From: Metapseudomonas boanensis
GTDB lineage: Bacteria > Pseudomonadota > Gammaproteobacteria > Pseudomonadales > Pseudomonadaceae
Assembly (NCBI RefSeq): GCF_018704125.1
Contig: NZ_JAGTIS010000003.1
Location: forward strand, 124,001 to 188,000
DNA: 64,000 bases
Direction of reading: 5' to 3'
The translations under genes were made by a program, and so were the position numbers. Of the stretch, positions 1-8,113 are shown one piece after another. The number at the start of each line of letters is the position of its first letter. Positions within the stretch are counted from its first letter, which is position 1. Under the pieces are notes generated by a model. The model was not told where the DNA came from. It saw nothing but the letters and a program-made list of their open reading frames with translations, and ran no database searches.

Positions 1-1
1 C

Positions 2-874
2 TACCGCCACGAATTGCAGGGCCTGAGCCTGCACCTCCTGGACGGCGAAGAGAACAGCCTGTCGCAGATGGCGCCGACCCAGCTCCAGGCCTTCGCAGAC
101 AAGGCCAGCACCCTGGGCCTGGACGTCCACCTGGAGATCAGCAGCACCCGCCGTGAGGACGTCGACCAGGTCGTCGCCATCGCCCGGGCCATCGGCACTC
201 GCAACATCCGCGTCTACTCGCGCTACGAAGGCCACCTGTCGCGGGTCATGGCGCTGATCGAGGCCGACCTCCAGTACCTCAGCCAGTTGGCTGACCAGCA
301 CGACCTGTACTTCGACTTCGAACAGCACGAGGAACTCAAGAGTTTCGAGATCGCCCAATTGCTGCGCCAGATCGGCAACCCGCGGCTTAACGCGCTGTTT
401 GACTTCGGCAACATGATCAATGCCTGCGAGCAGCCGCTGCCGGCCCTGCAAGCCCTGGCCCCATACATCCGCCAGGTGCACCTCAAGGGCGTGCGCATCG
501 TTCCCGAGCAGAACGGTTTCGGTCACTACGGCGTGTTGCACGGCAGCCTTGAAGACGACCTGCCCGGCGCGCGGATGCTCTTCGAGCTGCTGATGCTCGG
601 CGAGCAGGCGCCGCAGGTGATCGCCTTCATTCTGGAGCAGGAAAACCACTACATCGCCCCGTCGTTTCGCCAGTCGGACGAAGCCGAAGATCCCTTCATC
701 CCCTACCGGGAGATGAGCGAAACCGGGCTGCCGCCAGGCTACACCGCCGACCGCATGATGGCCGACGAACACCGCTGGGCGAACAACCAGATCCGTCATG
801 TGCGCGGGCTGCTCACCGAGCTGCGCGTGCTGGCCGAACTCATCCTGGCCGAAGCCGGCCAAACCCGCGCCTGA
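2..874 (+). CDS. Sugar phosphate isomerase/epimerase-like TIM-barrel protein (5' end outside window)
   Basis: The reading frame is open from the left edge, so the true start lies upstream; about 290 residues are visible. The protein has the pattern of the xylose-isomerase-like TIM-barrel (AP endonuclease 2) family: alternating strands and helices, an acidic DFEQHEE stretch, a FDFGN strand end near the middle, HLKG and a late QENHY, all places where this family puts metal-binding Glu, Asp and His. Such enzymes isomerise or epimerise sugars, inositols and related polyols, usually with a divalent metal. It ends 52 bases before an MFS transporter gene on the same strand, so the pair probably forms an uptake-plus-catabolism unit. 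The substrate cannot be read from the sequence. Confidence 0.75.
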   Translation, partial: YRHELQGLSLHLLDGEENSLSQMAPTQLQAFADKASTLGLDVHLEISSTRREDVDQVVAIARAIGTRNIRVYSRYEGHLSRVMALIEADLQYLSQLADQHDLYFDFEQHEELKSFEIAQLLRQIGNPRLNALFDFGNMINACEQPLPALQALAPYIRQVHLKGVRIVPEQNGFGHYGVLHGSLEDDLPGARMLFELLMLGEQAPQVIAFILEQENHYIAPSFRQSDEAEDPFIPYREMSETGLPPGYTADRMMADEHRWANNQIRHVRGLLTELRVLAELILAEAGQTRA

Positions 875-926
875 CCCGCTCTTGGCGGCAGGCGGCATCT
901 CAACCTGGAAACTGTGGAGAACAACA

Positions 927-2192
927 ATGACAGCACAGGCTAAGGCCAAGTGGCTCCGCTTCCTGGTCCTCGTCCTTGGCGGCGGGACCATCTACAAGCT
1001 GGCTAACCTCAAAGACGCCTTCTACGTGCCCATGCAGGAATACATGGGCCTGACGCATACCGAGATCGGTACCCTGCTCAGCGCCAACGCCATCATCGCC
1101 ACCGCACTGTTCGTGGTCGGCGGCTTCCTGGCGGACCGCTTCGACACCCGCAAGTTGATTCCACTGGGCCTGATCGGCACCGGCGCCCTTGGCCTGTATC
1201 TGGCTACCTTTCCCGGCTACAGCCAGCTGCTGATCGTCTTCAGCCTGTTCGCCATCTGCGCCGATTGCATCTACTGGCCTGCGCTGCTCAAGGCCATTCG
1301 CAACCTGGGCGACGATAACGAGCAAGGGCGGATGTTTGGCTTCCTCGAAGGCGGCCGTGGCGTAGTCGATACCCTGGTGGCCTTCTCCGCCTTGGGTGTG
1401 TTCGTCGCCATGGGCTCCGGCGAGGCCGGCCTGAAGTCGGCCATCCTGTTCTACTCGGCGATCGACATCGGCGCCGGCCTGCTCACCCTGTTCCTGCTCA
1501 AGGAAACCAAGAAAGGCGCAGCCAGCACTGAAACGATCGGCCTCGCCGGCCTGCTGGAAGCCGTGCGCGTGCCGGGCATCTGGCTGGTGAGCCTCAACGT
1601 GTTCATGGTCTACATCGTCTACTGCGGCCTGACCTACTTCATCCCGTACCTGAAGGACATGTACCACTTGCCGGTAGCCCTGGTGGGTGCCTACGGGATC
1701 ATCAACCAGTACTTCCTCAAGGTTCTGGGCGGCCCGGCCGGCGGTTTCATGGCGGACAAGGCCCTCAAGAGCCCGAGCCGCTACCTGAAGTGGGCGTTCC
1801 TGGCGCTGCTGCCGCTGATGGCGGTGATCCTGACGATTCCCAAAGGCGAGAGCTTCATCTTCGCCGGCATGGCCGCCACCCTGTCGTTCGCGCTGATCAT
1901 CTTCACCATGCGTGGCGTGTTCTGGGCGCCCATGAGCGAAGTGGGGATTCCCTCGCGCATCACCGGCTCGGCCTTCGGCATCGGCTGCCTGATCGGCTAT
2001 GCCCCGGGCATGTTCGCCTACGTGATCTACGGCGCCATCCTCGACCACTTCCCGGGCGAGCAGGGCTACACCTATGTGTTCAGCCTGATGAGCGTGCTGG
2101 CGGTGATCGGCTTCATGGTTTCCAGCTTGCTGCACCGGGCGGTGCAGAAGCGTGCAGACAGCCTGCCGGGCGAGGCCGTACCGCAAGCATGA
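927..2192 (+). CDS. MFS transporter
   Basis: 421 residues. The start at 927 follows a GGAGA ribosome site at 916-920; the upstream extension of the frame overlaps the preceding gene and has no site of its own. Many long hydrophobic segments are spread over the whole length, and the loop after the second segment carries the MFS signature (GGFLADRFDTRKL), so this is a cytoplasmic-membrane secondary transporter of the roughly 12-helix class. It resembles the sugar-phosphate and organic-anion branches of the superfamily. It follows the TIM-barrel gene closely and is closed by a strong terminator at 2223-2254, so the two likely form one transcript. The substrate is unknown. Confidence 0.85.
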   Translation: MTAQAKAKWLRFLVLVLGGGTIYKLANLKDAFYVPMQEYMGLTHTEIGTLLSANAIIATALFVVGGFLADRFDTRKLIPLGLIGTGALGLYLATFPGYSQLLIVFSLFAICADCIYWPALLKAIRNLGDDNEQGRMFGFLEGGRGVVDTLVAFSALGVFVAMGSGEAGLKSAILFYSAIDIGAGLLTLFLLKETKKGAASTETIGLAGLLEAVRVPGIWLVSLNVFMVYIVYCGLTYFIPYLKDMYHLPVALVGAYGIINQYFLKVLGGPAGGFMADKALKSPSRYLKWAFLALLPLMAVILTIPKGESFIFAGMAATLSFALIIFTMRGVFWAPMSEVGIPSRITGSAFGIGCLIGYAPGMFAYVIYGAILDHFPGEQGYTYVFSLMSVLAVIGFMVSSLLHRAVQKRADSLPGEAVPQA

Positions 2193-2222
2193 TGCGGATC
2201 ATCGGTCCAAGTGCGTGAAATG

Positions 2223-2254
2223 AAGAAGCCAGCCGTAACGGCTGGCTTCTTTCC
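2223..2254 (+). terminator. Rho-independent terminator after the MFS gene
   Basis: An 11-bp perfect stem (GAAGCCAGCCG with CGGCTGGCTTC, loop TAA) is flanked by A and followed by a T-rich tract (TTTCCTTT). It lies 30 bases after the MFS stop codon. Confidence 0.85.
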
Positions 2255-2270
2255 TTTGTGGTTTCCCTGT

Positions 2271-2310
2271 GGGGGCGAATTCATTCGCCAAGCAGACCGT
2301 AGGTCTGCCC
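2271..2310. repeat. REP-type palindromic repeat
   Basis: Two adjacent small palindromes: GGCGAAT-TC-ATTCGCC at 2274-2289 and GCAGACC-GTA-GGTCTGC at 2292-2308. The same core (GCGAATTCATTCGC and close variants, often followed by a GCAGGCC-type hairpin) recurs at about 16.7, 16.8, 19.6, 26.3, 40.5 and 44.3 kb, always between genes. This matches the extragenic palindromes common in Pseudomonas. Confidence 0.8.
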
Positions 2311-2379
2311 TCCAGAGTCCAAGCAGCGTCAGACATCCCTCATCCCCGCCCAAGGGGAAAGGGCGTCAAAGGCTCGCCA

Positions 2380-3327
2380 TTACTGCTTGACGTTGGCCTG
2401 GACGGTCCGCAGGTCCTGGCCCTGGTCCTTCTGCTTGCGATAGGACACGGCCGATGCAGGCGCCGCGCCACTCTTGCCGGTTTCCATCCAACGGCGCATG
2501 CGGGTCGCATCAGCCATATGGGTATACCTGCCGTAGGCATCCAGCAACACCAGCGCCATCTGCCGCTGGTCCATACGGGTGAGCATCACCAGGCAATGGC
2601 CAGCCGCATTCGTGAAGCCGGTCTTGGTCATCTGGATGCTCCAGTCCGGCTTGCGCACCAGACCGTTGGTATTGCGAAAACCGAGGGTGTAGCGCGGCTT
2701 GACGAAGGTGACCGTCTTGCTCTCGGTGGTACTGAGCTGGGTCATCAGCGGGTAATTACGGGTTTCCTTCAGCAGAACCACCAGGTCGTTGGCCGTCGAT
2801 ACGTTCAGCGGCGACAGGCCAGTGGGCTCGACATAACGGGTGTTCTTCATGCCCAGCGCCCGGGCCTTTGCGTTCATGGCAGCGATGAACGCCGAGTAGC
2901 CACCCGGGTAGTTGTGGGCAAGGGTGGAGGTAGCGCGGTTCTCGGACGACATCAGGGCGATATGCAGAAGTTCGCGACGGCTGAGCTGGCTGCCCAGGCG
3001 TACTCGCGAGTAGATGCCGCGCATTTCCCTGTTGTCGCGGATGGTCACGGTCAGCACCTCGTCCAGAGGCTGTTTCGCCGACAGGACCACCACGGCGACC
3101 ATCAATTTGGTCACCGAAGCAATGGGCATCACCCGGTTTGCATTGCGCGCATAGACCACCTGGCCGCTGCTGAGGTCTACCAAGGCGGCACTGCGTGAGG
3201 ACAGCTGCAGTTTCGCCGGGTCACGGACCGGCTGGGTTGGCTCTGCGGCCTGGCCCGGGACACCTGCCAACAGGAACAGGCACGAACCCAGCGTGAACAA
3301 TCTGGCGATCGAACTTCGAATTTTCAC
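2380..3327 (-). CDS. pbpG: D-alanyl-D-alanine endopeptidase (PBP7 family)
   Basis: 315 residues starting with GTG at 3327. A hydrophobic signal peptide ends around the GQAAEP segment (residues 24-30), so the enzyme is periplasmic. The three penicillin-binding motifs are present: SVTK at 71-74 (Ser71 nucleophile), SEN at 128-130 and KTG at 235-237. Length and motif spacing fit the PBP7/8 endopeptidases that cut DD-crosslinks in peptidoglycan. The ribosome site is weak (GGGTGA). The gene stands alone among accessory genes, convergent to the MFS gene, and is probably transcribed independently as an ordinary cell-wall gene. Confidence 0.95.
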   Translation of the reverse strand: MKIRSSIARLFTLGSCLFLLAGVPGQAAEPTQPVRDPAKLQLSSRSAALVDLSSGQVVYARNANRVMPIASVTKLMVAVVVLSAKQPLDEVLTVTIRDNREMRGIYSRVRLGSQLSRRELLHIALMSSENRATSTLAHNYPGGYSAFIAAMNAKARALGMKNTRYVEPTGLSPLNVSTANDLVVLLKETRNYPLMTQLSTTESKTVTFVKPRYTLGFRNTNGLVRKPDWSIQMTKTGFTNAAGHCLVMLTRMDQRQMALVLLDAYGRYTHMADATRMRRWMETGKSGAAPASAVSYRKQKDQGQDLRTVQANVKQ

Positions 3328-3589
3328 GATTCACCCAAAGAAAAAGGGAAAAAAAGGACACCGCCGAATGAGACAAGTATAGGAACGAAGGTACAGAAAA
3401 CCCTGCGCCTTCGGTCGGCGGGGCGCGATTTTGCGCTAATGGCTGTAGGACTTCCAGACGCGAACGACATGAAAGTTCAAGCGAAGGCCAGACGGAGCGG
3501 CCTTCGCGCATCAACCAGGACTTTTTCCGTGCGGGAGGGGACGAGCAGGGTCGCCGACGAAACCCCGCAGAGACCAGACGAGCGGTGGC

Positions 3590-3979
3590 TCAATCGCGCA
3601 TCACGGCGCCGCGTTCGGCCAGCAATTCGCGCAGGAGGGAGCGGTGGCAGCGCTTCTCGTCTTCACAGTAACAACCCACGGCGAAGTGAGTGCCATGGGA
3701 CAGTGCCGCCAGCAAATCGAGTACTCGAGATGTATCAGCAGCGGACATTTCAGCGCGGTAGTGCCTGGCAAAGCGCGCCCAGTCCTCTTCACTGGTGGCG
3801 GACTTGCCCTCGGCCATCAGTTCGGCGCTGGGCGCCAGTTGGGGCAGCCAGGTGTCGTAGTAATCGCGGCTGGCGAATTCGGCCTTGGGGACGCCACGCG
3901 GGGGTCTGCGTACCGTGCCGATGCGCAAGCCCTCATCAGCGCCTCGTGGCGACCCGAGCTGAACGATACTGATGCTCAT
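3590..3979 (-). CDS. DUF488 family protein
   Basis: 129 residues from the ATG at 3979, preceded by GGAGAG; another in-frame ATG at 3997 overlaps the stop of the upstream thioesterase gene as ATGA, so that start is also possible. The sequence has the DUF488 layout: an N-terminal GTVRRPPRGVP strand, a central DYYDTWLPQLAPS segment and a C-terminal CYCEDEKRCHRSLL motif with clustered Cys and His, which may bind metal. The family function is not established. It is co-directional with, and nearly touches, the thioesterase gene, so the two are probably co-transcribed. Confidence 0.85.
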   Translation of the reverse strand: MSISIVQLGSPRGADEGLRIGTVRRPPRGVPKAEFASRDYYDTWLPQLAPSAELMAEGKSATSEEDWARFARHYRAEMSAADTSRVLDLLAALSHGTHFAVGCYCEDEKRCHRSLLRELLAERGAVMRD

Positions 3980-3993
3980 GTCGGCCCTCTCCC

Positions 3994-4434
3994 TCATCGG
4001 CTGCTACTGGGCAGCTCGCGAAAATCGTCGGTCCGGTCCAGAGCCTGGAGCGCCTCCAGCAGCTTGGCGGTGGGCTTGACCAGTTTGCGCTGCTCCAGGT
4101 CGAACCAGCCAACCGTGGATGTCACCCGCGCAGCCAGGATGCCTTGGCGGAAAAACTCGTTGCGCAGCAGCATCCGACTGCCATCCGGCGAGAGGCCGGC
4201 GGCACTCATGGTGATATCCAGGTCGTCTAGCAGGTGGCACTCGCGGAAGTACTCGAGTTCGTCCTTCATCACCACCGGGCCGAGGCGCAGACGGCGGAAT
4301 TCGGACATGGGGAATCCGCAATCGGCGAAATACATCATGCGGACGTCGGCTGATTTGTCCAGGTAGGCGGTATTGCGCATATGGGAGTTGAAGTCCATGT
4401 CACCCCAGCCGGCGGTAAGGGTCTTCTGGTACAT
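3994..4434 (-). CDS. Acyl-CoA thioesterase (hot-dog fold, 4HBT type)
   Basis: 146 residues from the ATG at 4434, which has a GGAGACCGCTC ribosome site; an upstream in-frame ATG at 4470 lacks one. The start of the protein shows the 4HBT-type motif WGDMDFNSHMRN, where the Asp near the N-terminus serves as the catalytic acid in this family, followed by the usual hot-dog fold strands. Such enzymes hydrolyse acyl-CoA thioesters in the cytoplasm. It lies downstream of the BaiE-like gene on the same strand with a 175-base gap, so it may release CoA products in the same catabolism, but that is inferred from position only. Confidence 0.85.
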   Translation of the reverse strand: MYQKTLTAGWGDMDFNSHMRNTAYLDKSADVRMMYFADCGFPMSEFRRLRLGPVVMKDELEYFRECHLLDDLDITMSAAGLSPDGSRMLLRNEFFRQGILAARVTSTVGWFDLEQRKLVKPTAKLLEALQALDRTDDFRELPSSSR

Positions 4435-4609
4435 GAGCGGTCTCCGGAACAGTGCAGGAAAGTGAGGCATTCACTGTAGGACCGCTATGCCCACTGAGAC
4501 ACTGACGCAACTGCCAACCTTGCTAGCGATCGCGCCATGTCCCTTGCCCATTGGCCGCCAGCAAGCCTGCGCAGGCCGCGACGTGCCGGGTGGATCAGCA
4601 GGCCTGAAC

Positions 4610-5089
4610 TCAGCCTGGCACGCCGAACCAGCTGGAGATCAGCTTGAACTGCTGCGGAATCGGCGCGGTCACCGTCTCGAACACGCGCCGATAGCCGGTC
4701 GCGATAATCTGCCAGGCGCCGTCACGCTTGACGTATTCGTCCTGGTAGAGGGCCGTGCCATGCACCATCCAGCTGTTTTCGACATCGATCACGTGATCCT
4801 CCAGGTACCAGGTGCCGCGGGCCCGGTCGGGCGCGACCAGTTCGATCTCCGGATGGTGGCCGTGGTGCTTGGACAACAGCGTGGGCCGGTCCATCAGCTC
4901 GCGCAGGCCGGCGACGAAGCCCTCGCGGCCGGAGAAGCTGTATTTGCCGCTGTCCAGCGCGGTGGTCACGTCCTCGGCCAGGCAGGTGGCGAACAGCGCC
5001 CAGTCGTGGCAATCCAGTGCGCGGAAGTAGCGGTACTTCAGTTGCCGGATCTGCTCGATCTCGAGGTAGGTATCAACTGCGTCGGCCAT
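4610..5089 (-). CDS. BaiE-like SnoaL/NTF2-fold dehydratase (bile acid 7alpha-dehydratase family)
   Basis: 159 residues from the ATG at 5089 (GGAG site 8 bases upstream). The fold is a small SnoaL/NTF2 cone. Segment by segment it follows Clostridium BaiE: KYRYFRALD, HHGHHPEI, WYLEDH and ATGYRRVFE match BaiE KGKYFRCLD, HMGHTPEI, WYLEDN and ETGYVRIFE. By that alignment, made from memory, BaiE Tyr30, Asp35, His83 and Asp106 correspond to Tyr21, Asp26, His75 and Asp98 here. BaiE removes the 7alpha-hydroxyl of a 3-oxo-4-ene bile acid, so a steroid hydroxyl dehydratase is plausible. It is transcribed divergently from the SDR operon, behind its own copy of the LuxR-type box. The exact substrate is not proven. 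Confidence 0.75.
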   Translation of the reverse strand: MADAVDTYLEIEQIRQLKYRYFRALDCHDWALFATCLAEDVTTALDSGKYSFSGREGFVAGLRELMDRPTLLSKHHGHHPEIELVAPDRARGTWYLEDHVIDVENSWMVHGTALYQDEYVKRDGAWQIIATGYRRVFETVTAPIPQQFKLISSWFGVPG

Positions 5090-5143
5090 CAGTGGTGCTC
5101 CGGTTGGGGGATGCCGCAGATTAGGAGGCTGCCACCGTCGACT

Positions 5144-5161
5144 CATCGTCCAAGGGGACTA
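5144..5161 (-). promoter_or_regulatory. Cluster regulatory box 1 (drives the BaiE-like gene)
   Basis: Read on the minus strand this is TAGTCC-CCTT-GGACGATG. A -10-like TAATCT begins exactly 20 nt further, toward the BaiE-like gene. It is one of eight copies of the same imperfect palindrome in the window. Function as the operator of the local LuxR-type regulator is inferred. Confidence 0.7.
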
Positions 5162-5185
5162 ATGACCCAGCGTCCAGCCCGGCAT

Positions 5186-5203
5186 TAGTCCAATCGGCCG
5201 ATG
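5186..5203 (+). promoter_or_regulatory. Cluster regulatory box 2 (drives the SnoaL-SDR operon)
   Basis: TAGTCC-AATC-GGCCGATG, one mismatch from the consensus (GGCC for GGAC), oriented toward the operon that starts at 5274. The -10-like position 20 nt on is poor (GAGTTT). It sits about 42 bases from box 1, back to back in the divergent intergenic region. Confidence 0.65.
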
Positions 5204-5273
5204 CCGCGCGGCGCCACCGATGCGAGTTTCTCCGCACCTGCAACCGCGCAGGATGGATAAGGAGGCTCACAGC

Positions 5274-5699
5274 ATGTCCGAGGCATCGCACAAGCAAGCG
5301 CTCTACGAACTCGTCTGTCGCTATGCACAGGCGGTGGATCAACGTGACTGGGCGGCATTGGCCCGCCTGTTCACCCCCGATGCAGTCCTCAAGGGGCCGG
5401 GTTTCAGCTTCAATGGCGTGGCAGCCATCGTTGACGGCATGAATGGCCTGGGCCATTACAGCGTCACCCAGCACCATGTGCATAACCACCTGGCCGAGGT
5501 GGAGGAACTGGAGGCCAGCGCCGAGACCTACTGCGTCGCCAATCACCTGTATGACGCCGATGGCGTGACCCGCAAGCTCGACTGGGGGATTCGCTACCGC
5601 GACCGATTCGTCTGTATCGACGGACTCTGGCACATCACCCAGCGCGAACTGCTGCTGGACTGGAGCCAGGACCTGCCCTTGCAGGGAGCGGCGCAATGA
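5274..5699 (+). CDS. SnoaL-like (NTF2-fold) protein, putative isomerase or dehydratase
   Basis: 141 residues; ATG at 5274 with a strong AAGGAGG site at 5259-5265. It has the SnoaL_4 pattern: an N-terminal helix with YAQAVDQRDWAALARLFTPD, a central QHHVHNHLAEV strand bearing several His, and a C-terminal RYRDRFVCIDGLWHI strand. Members of this fold include steroid isomerases and dehydratases (ketosteroid isomerase, scytalone dehydratase, BaiE). It is distinct from the divergent BaiE-like gene, so the region encodes two such proteins. Its stop overlaps the next start (ATGA), making it the first gene of a tightly coupled operon running to 8890. The reaction is unassigned. Confidence 0.8.
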   Translation: MSEASHKQALYELVCRYAQAVDQRDWAALARLFTPDAVLKGPGFSFNGVAAIVDGMNGLGHYSVTQHHVHNHLAEVEELEASAETYCVANHLYDADGVTRKLDWGIRYRDRFVCIDGLWHITQRELLLDWSQDLPLQGAAQ

Positions 5700-6553
5700 C
5701 GCCGCCGCTCAAGGGCAAGACAGCCCTTATCACCGGTGGCACCGGCGCATTGGCCAAGGCCTGTGCGCTGGCCCTGGTCAAGGACGGCGCCAGCGTGGTA
5801 CTGGCGGCACGTCGCGCCGACGCACTGGCCAAGGCCCGCACCGAACTGCTCCAGCAAGTTCCCGATGCCCAGGTCGAGTGCCATGCTGGCGACGCCTGCC
5901 AGGAAGCCGGCCTGCAAGGCGCGCTGGACTTGGCTTACGGCCTGCAGCAGCGCCTCGACATCCTTATTCCCACCGTCGGTGGCGCCGGCTTCCGACCGCT
6001 GTTGCAGCATGACGCGACCAGTTTCACCGCCGACCTGCACCTGAACCTGGTCAGCGCCTTCCTCGCCATCCGTCACGGCGCCCCGCTGATGGCCAGGAAC
6101 GGCGGCGGCTCCATCGTCTGCATATCGTCCACCGCTGCGCAGATGACCTTTCGCTGGCTGTCGTCCTACTGCACCGCCAAGGCCGCCCTGGAAAGCCTGG
6201 TACGCAGCGCGGCGGAAGAACTGGCCAGCGCCGGCATCCGCGTCAACTCGGTGCGTCCCGGCCTCTTCCAAAGCGAGGCCACCACGGATCTGTTCGGCAA
6301 CGCCGAGCTCAGCCAGGCGTTCCTCGAGCAGGTGCCACTGGGACGCCTCGGCAAGCCCGGGGACATTGCTGGCGCGGTGCGCTACCTGGCCGGCCCGGAG
6401 TCGGGCTGGACCACTGGCCAGAGTCTGGCCATCGACGGCGGCAATGAACTGCGCCGCAACCCCCAACTGGATCACGTGATCTCGGCCATCTTCGGCGAAG
6501 ACGCCCTGCGCGCTGCCCTGGCCGGAGAGGAAACCTCGAGGAGCCCTGCATGA
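5696..6553 (+). CDS. SDR family oxidoreductase with atypical NNAG motif
   Basis: 285 residues, longer than the classical 250. The Rossmann start reads TGGTGALA (residues 13-20), followed by Arg39-Arg40 after the second strand, which suggests NADP(H). The catalytic pair is present as Tyr158 and Lys162 (YCTAK), with Ser144/145 ahead of it. The usual NNAG segment that stabilises the central sheet is replaced by IPTVGG at 91-96, an unusual change. It overlaps the preceding and following genes by 4 bases each. The expected role is oxidation or reduction of a hydroxyl or keto group on the substrate of this cluster; position and stereochemistry cannot be told. Confidence 0.85.
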   Translation: MTPPLKGKTALITGGTGALAKACALALVKDGASVVLAARRADALAKARTELLQQVPDAQVECHAGDACQEAGLQGALDLAYGLQQRLDILIPTVGGAGFRPLLQHDATSFTADLHLNLVSAFLAIRHGAPLMARNGGGSIVCISSTAAQMTFRWLSSYCTAKAALESLVRSAAEELASAGIRVNSVRPGLFQSEATTDLFGNAELSQAFLEQVPLGRLGKPGDIAGAVRYLAGPESGWTTGQSLAIDGGNELRRNPQLDHVISAIFGEDALRAALAGEETSRSPA

Positions 6554-7347
6554 AACGCGTTCAAGACAAGGTCGTACTGATCACTGGCGCCGCCAGCGGC
6601 GTCGGCAAGGCCGATGCGCTGCTGCTGGCCGCCGAAGGCGCCCGCGTGGTGCTTGGCGACATCGACCGCAAGGCCGGCCAGGCCCTGGCCACCGAGATCG
6701 GCGCCAACGCCCTGTTCGTCGAACTCGACGTCGCTGAAGAAGAGCACTGGCAGCGGGCTATCGACCAGACCCTGGCGCAGTTCGGCCGGCTCGACGTACT
6801 GGTCAACAACGCCGCCATCTGCCCGCTCGGGACCATCGAGCAGACCAGCCTGCAACAATGGCGCAGCGTGCTGCGGGTGAATGCTGACGGCTACTTCCTC
6901 GGCTGCAAGTACGCCATCGAGGCGATGAAGCAGAACGAGCACGGTGGTTCGATCATCATGATGTCCTCGGTCGCTGCCCTCGGTGGCCTGGCGCCCATGT
7001 GCTCCTACAGCAGTTCCAAGGGCGCAGTCACCGCCCTCACCCGCAACGTGGCGATCCACTGCAAGAACAGCGGCTATCGCATCCGCTGTAATTCGATCCA
7101 CCCCGACGGTATCTGGACGCCGATGACCCAGGCCCTGGTGCCGGACCTCGACCCGGCGGCCCTCGGCATCGGTGACAACCCGATGGCGCGCATGTGCATG
7201 CCCGAGGACGTTGCCAACATGGTGCTGTTCCTGGCCTCGGACGAGTCGCGCTTCATCAATGGTGCCGAACTGCGCATCGACAACGCGCAAATGATCTCCG
7301 GCATCGCGGCCGGCACTCCCACTCAATTCAAGAGCGAACAACAATGA
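6550..7347 (+). CDS. SDR family oxidoreductase (hydroxysteroid dehydrogenase-like)
   Basis: 265 residues. TGAASGVG at 12-19 binds the dinucleotide and Asp37 at the end of the second strand favours NAD(H). NNAA at 86-89, Ser139/140, Tyr153 and Lys157 (YSSSK) complete the active site. The overall pattern is that of the 3alpha/20beta and 7alpha hydroxysteroid dehydrogenases, a broad group that also includes many other alcohol dehydrogenases. It overlaps both neighbours by ATGA junctions, which indicates translational coupling within the box-2 operon. Confidence 0.85.
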   Translation: MKRVQDKVVLITGAASGVGKADALLLAAEGARVVLGDIDRKAGQALATEIGANALFVELDVAEEEHWQRAIDQTLAQFGRLDVLVNNAAICPLGTIEQTSLQQWRSVLRVNADGYFLGCKYAIEAMKQNEHGGSIIMMSSVAALGGLAPMCSYSSSKGAVTALTRNVAIHCKNSGYRIRCNSIHPDGIWTPMTQALVPDLDPAALGIGDNPMARMCMPEDVANMVLFLASDESRFINGAELRIDNAQMISGIAAGTPTQFKSEQQ

Positions 7348-8099
7348 GCATGCTGCAAGGAAAAGTGGCCCTGGTGACTGGCGGTGGCCAGGGCGTTGGT
7401 CAAGGCATCGCCTATTCGCTGGCGGCCGAAGGCGCCAAGGTCGCCGTCGCGGGCCGCACCCTCGCCACCCTCGAAGAAACCTGTGCGGAAATCCGTCGTC
7501 GCGGTGGCACCGCCCTGGCGGTCGAGTGCGACGTGATGAGCCAGACGGATATCGACCGCTGTGTCGCCCAGGTGGTGGAGGCCTTCGGCGGCCTGAACAT
7601 CCTGGTCAACAACGCCCATATCGTGCCGCTGGGCAGCATCCTCGATGTCACCGACGAAACCTTCATGAAGGGCATCGACTCAGGTCCGATGGCCACGCTG
7701 CGCCTGATGCGTACCTGCTACCCGCACCTCAAGGGCGACGGCGCGGTAATCAATCTGGCCTCTTCTGCCGCCGTGCGCTGGGACGCCTCGGGCTACGGCC
7801 ATTACGCCGCCACCAAGGAGGCGATCCGCTCCCTCAGCCGGGCTGCTGCCTGCGAATGGGGCGTGGATGGCATCCGCGTCAACGTCATCGCCCCCCACGC
7901 CCTCTCGCCCGGCCTGCGCGGTTGGATCGAGGGCAACCCGGAGGAGGCACAAGCCTTCTTCAGCAGCATTCCGCTACGCCGCGTTGGCGACTGTGAACAC
8001 GACATCGGCCGCACCGTGGCCTTCCTGGTCAGCGACAACGCCCGCTACCTGACCGGCGCCACCATCCCGCTGGATGGCGGCCAGGCCTATTGGGGTTAA
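7344..8099 (+). CDS. SDR family oxidoreductase
   Basis: 251 residues from the ATG at 7344, which overlaps the previous stop; an upstream frame extension lies inside the preceding gene and is not used. TGGGQGVG at 12-19, Arg38 (NADP-like), NNAH at 89-92, Ser140/141, Tyr154 and Lys158 (YAATK) make a complete classical SDR. The third position after NN is Ala and the fourth His instead of Gly. It is the third dehydrogenase of the operon, so several hydroxyl positions of one substrate may be handled in turn; this is inferred from the gene set. Confidence 0.85.
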   Translation: MSMLQGKVALVTGGGQGVGQGIAYSLAAEGAKVAVAGRTLATLEETCAEIRRRGGTALAVECDVMSQTDIDRCVAQVVEAFGGLNILVNNAHIVPLGSILDVTDETFMKGIDSGPMATLRLMRTCYPHLKGDGAVINLASSAAVRWDASGYGHYAATKEAIRSLSRAAACEWGVDGIRVNVIAPHALSPGLRGWIEGNPEEAQAFFSSIPLRRVGDCEHDIGRTVAFLVSDNARYLTGATIPLDGGQAYWG

Positions 8100-8113
8100 T
8101 CAAGGAGAGAGTC

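Noticed and set aside
900-2186. Long antisense open frame (428 codons) opposite the MFS gene
   Set aside because: Composition is His/Gln/Gly-rich as expected for the complement of a GC-rich gene, with no ribosome site or domain. The sense frame is clearly a transporter.
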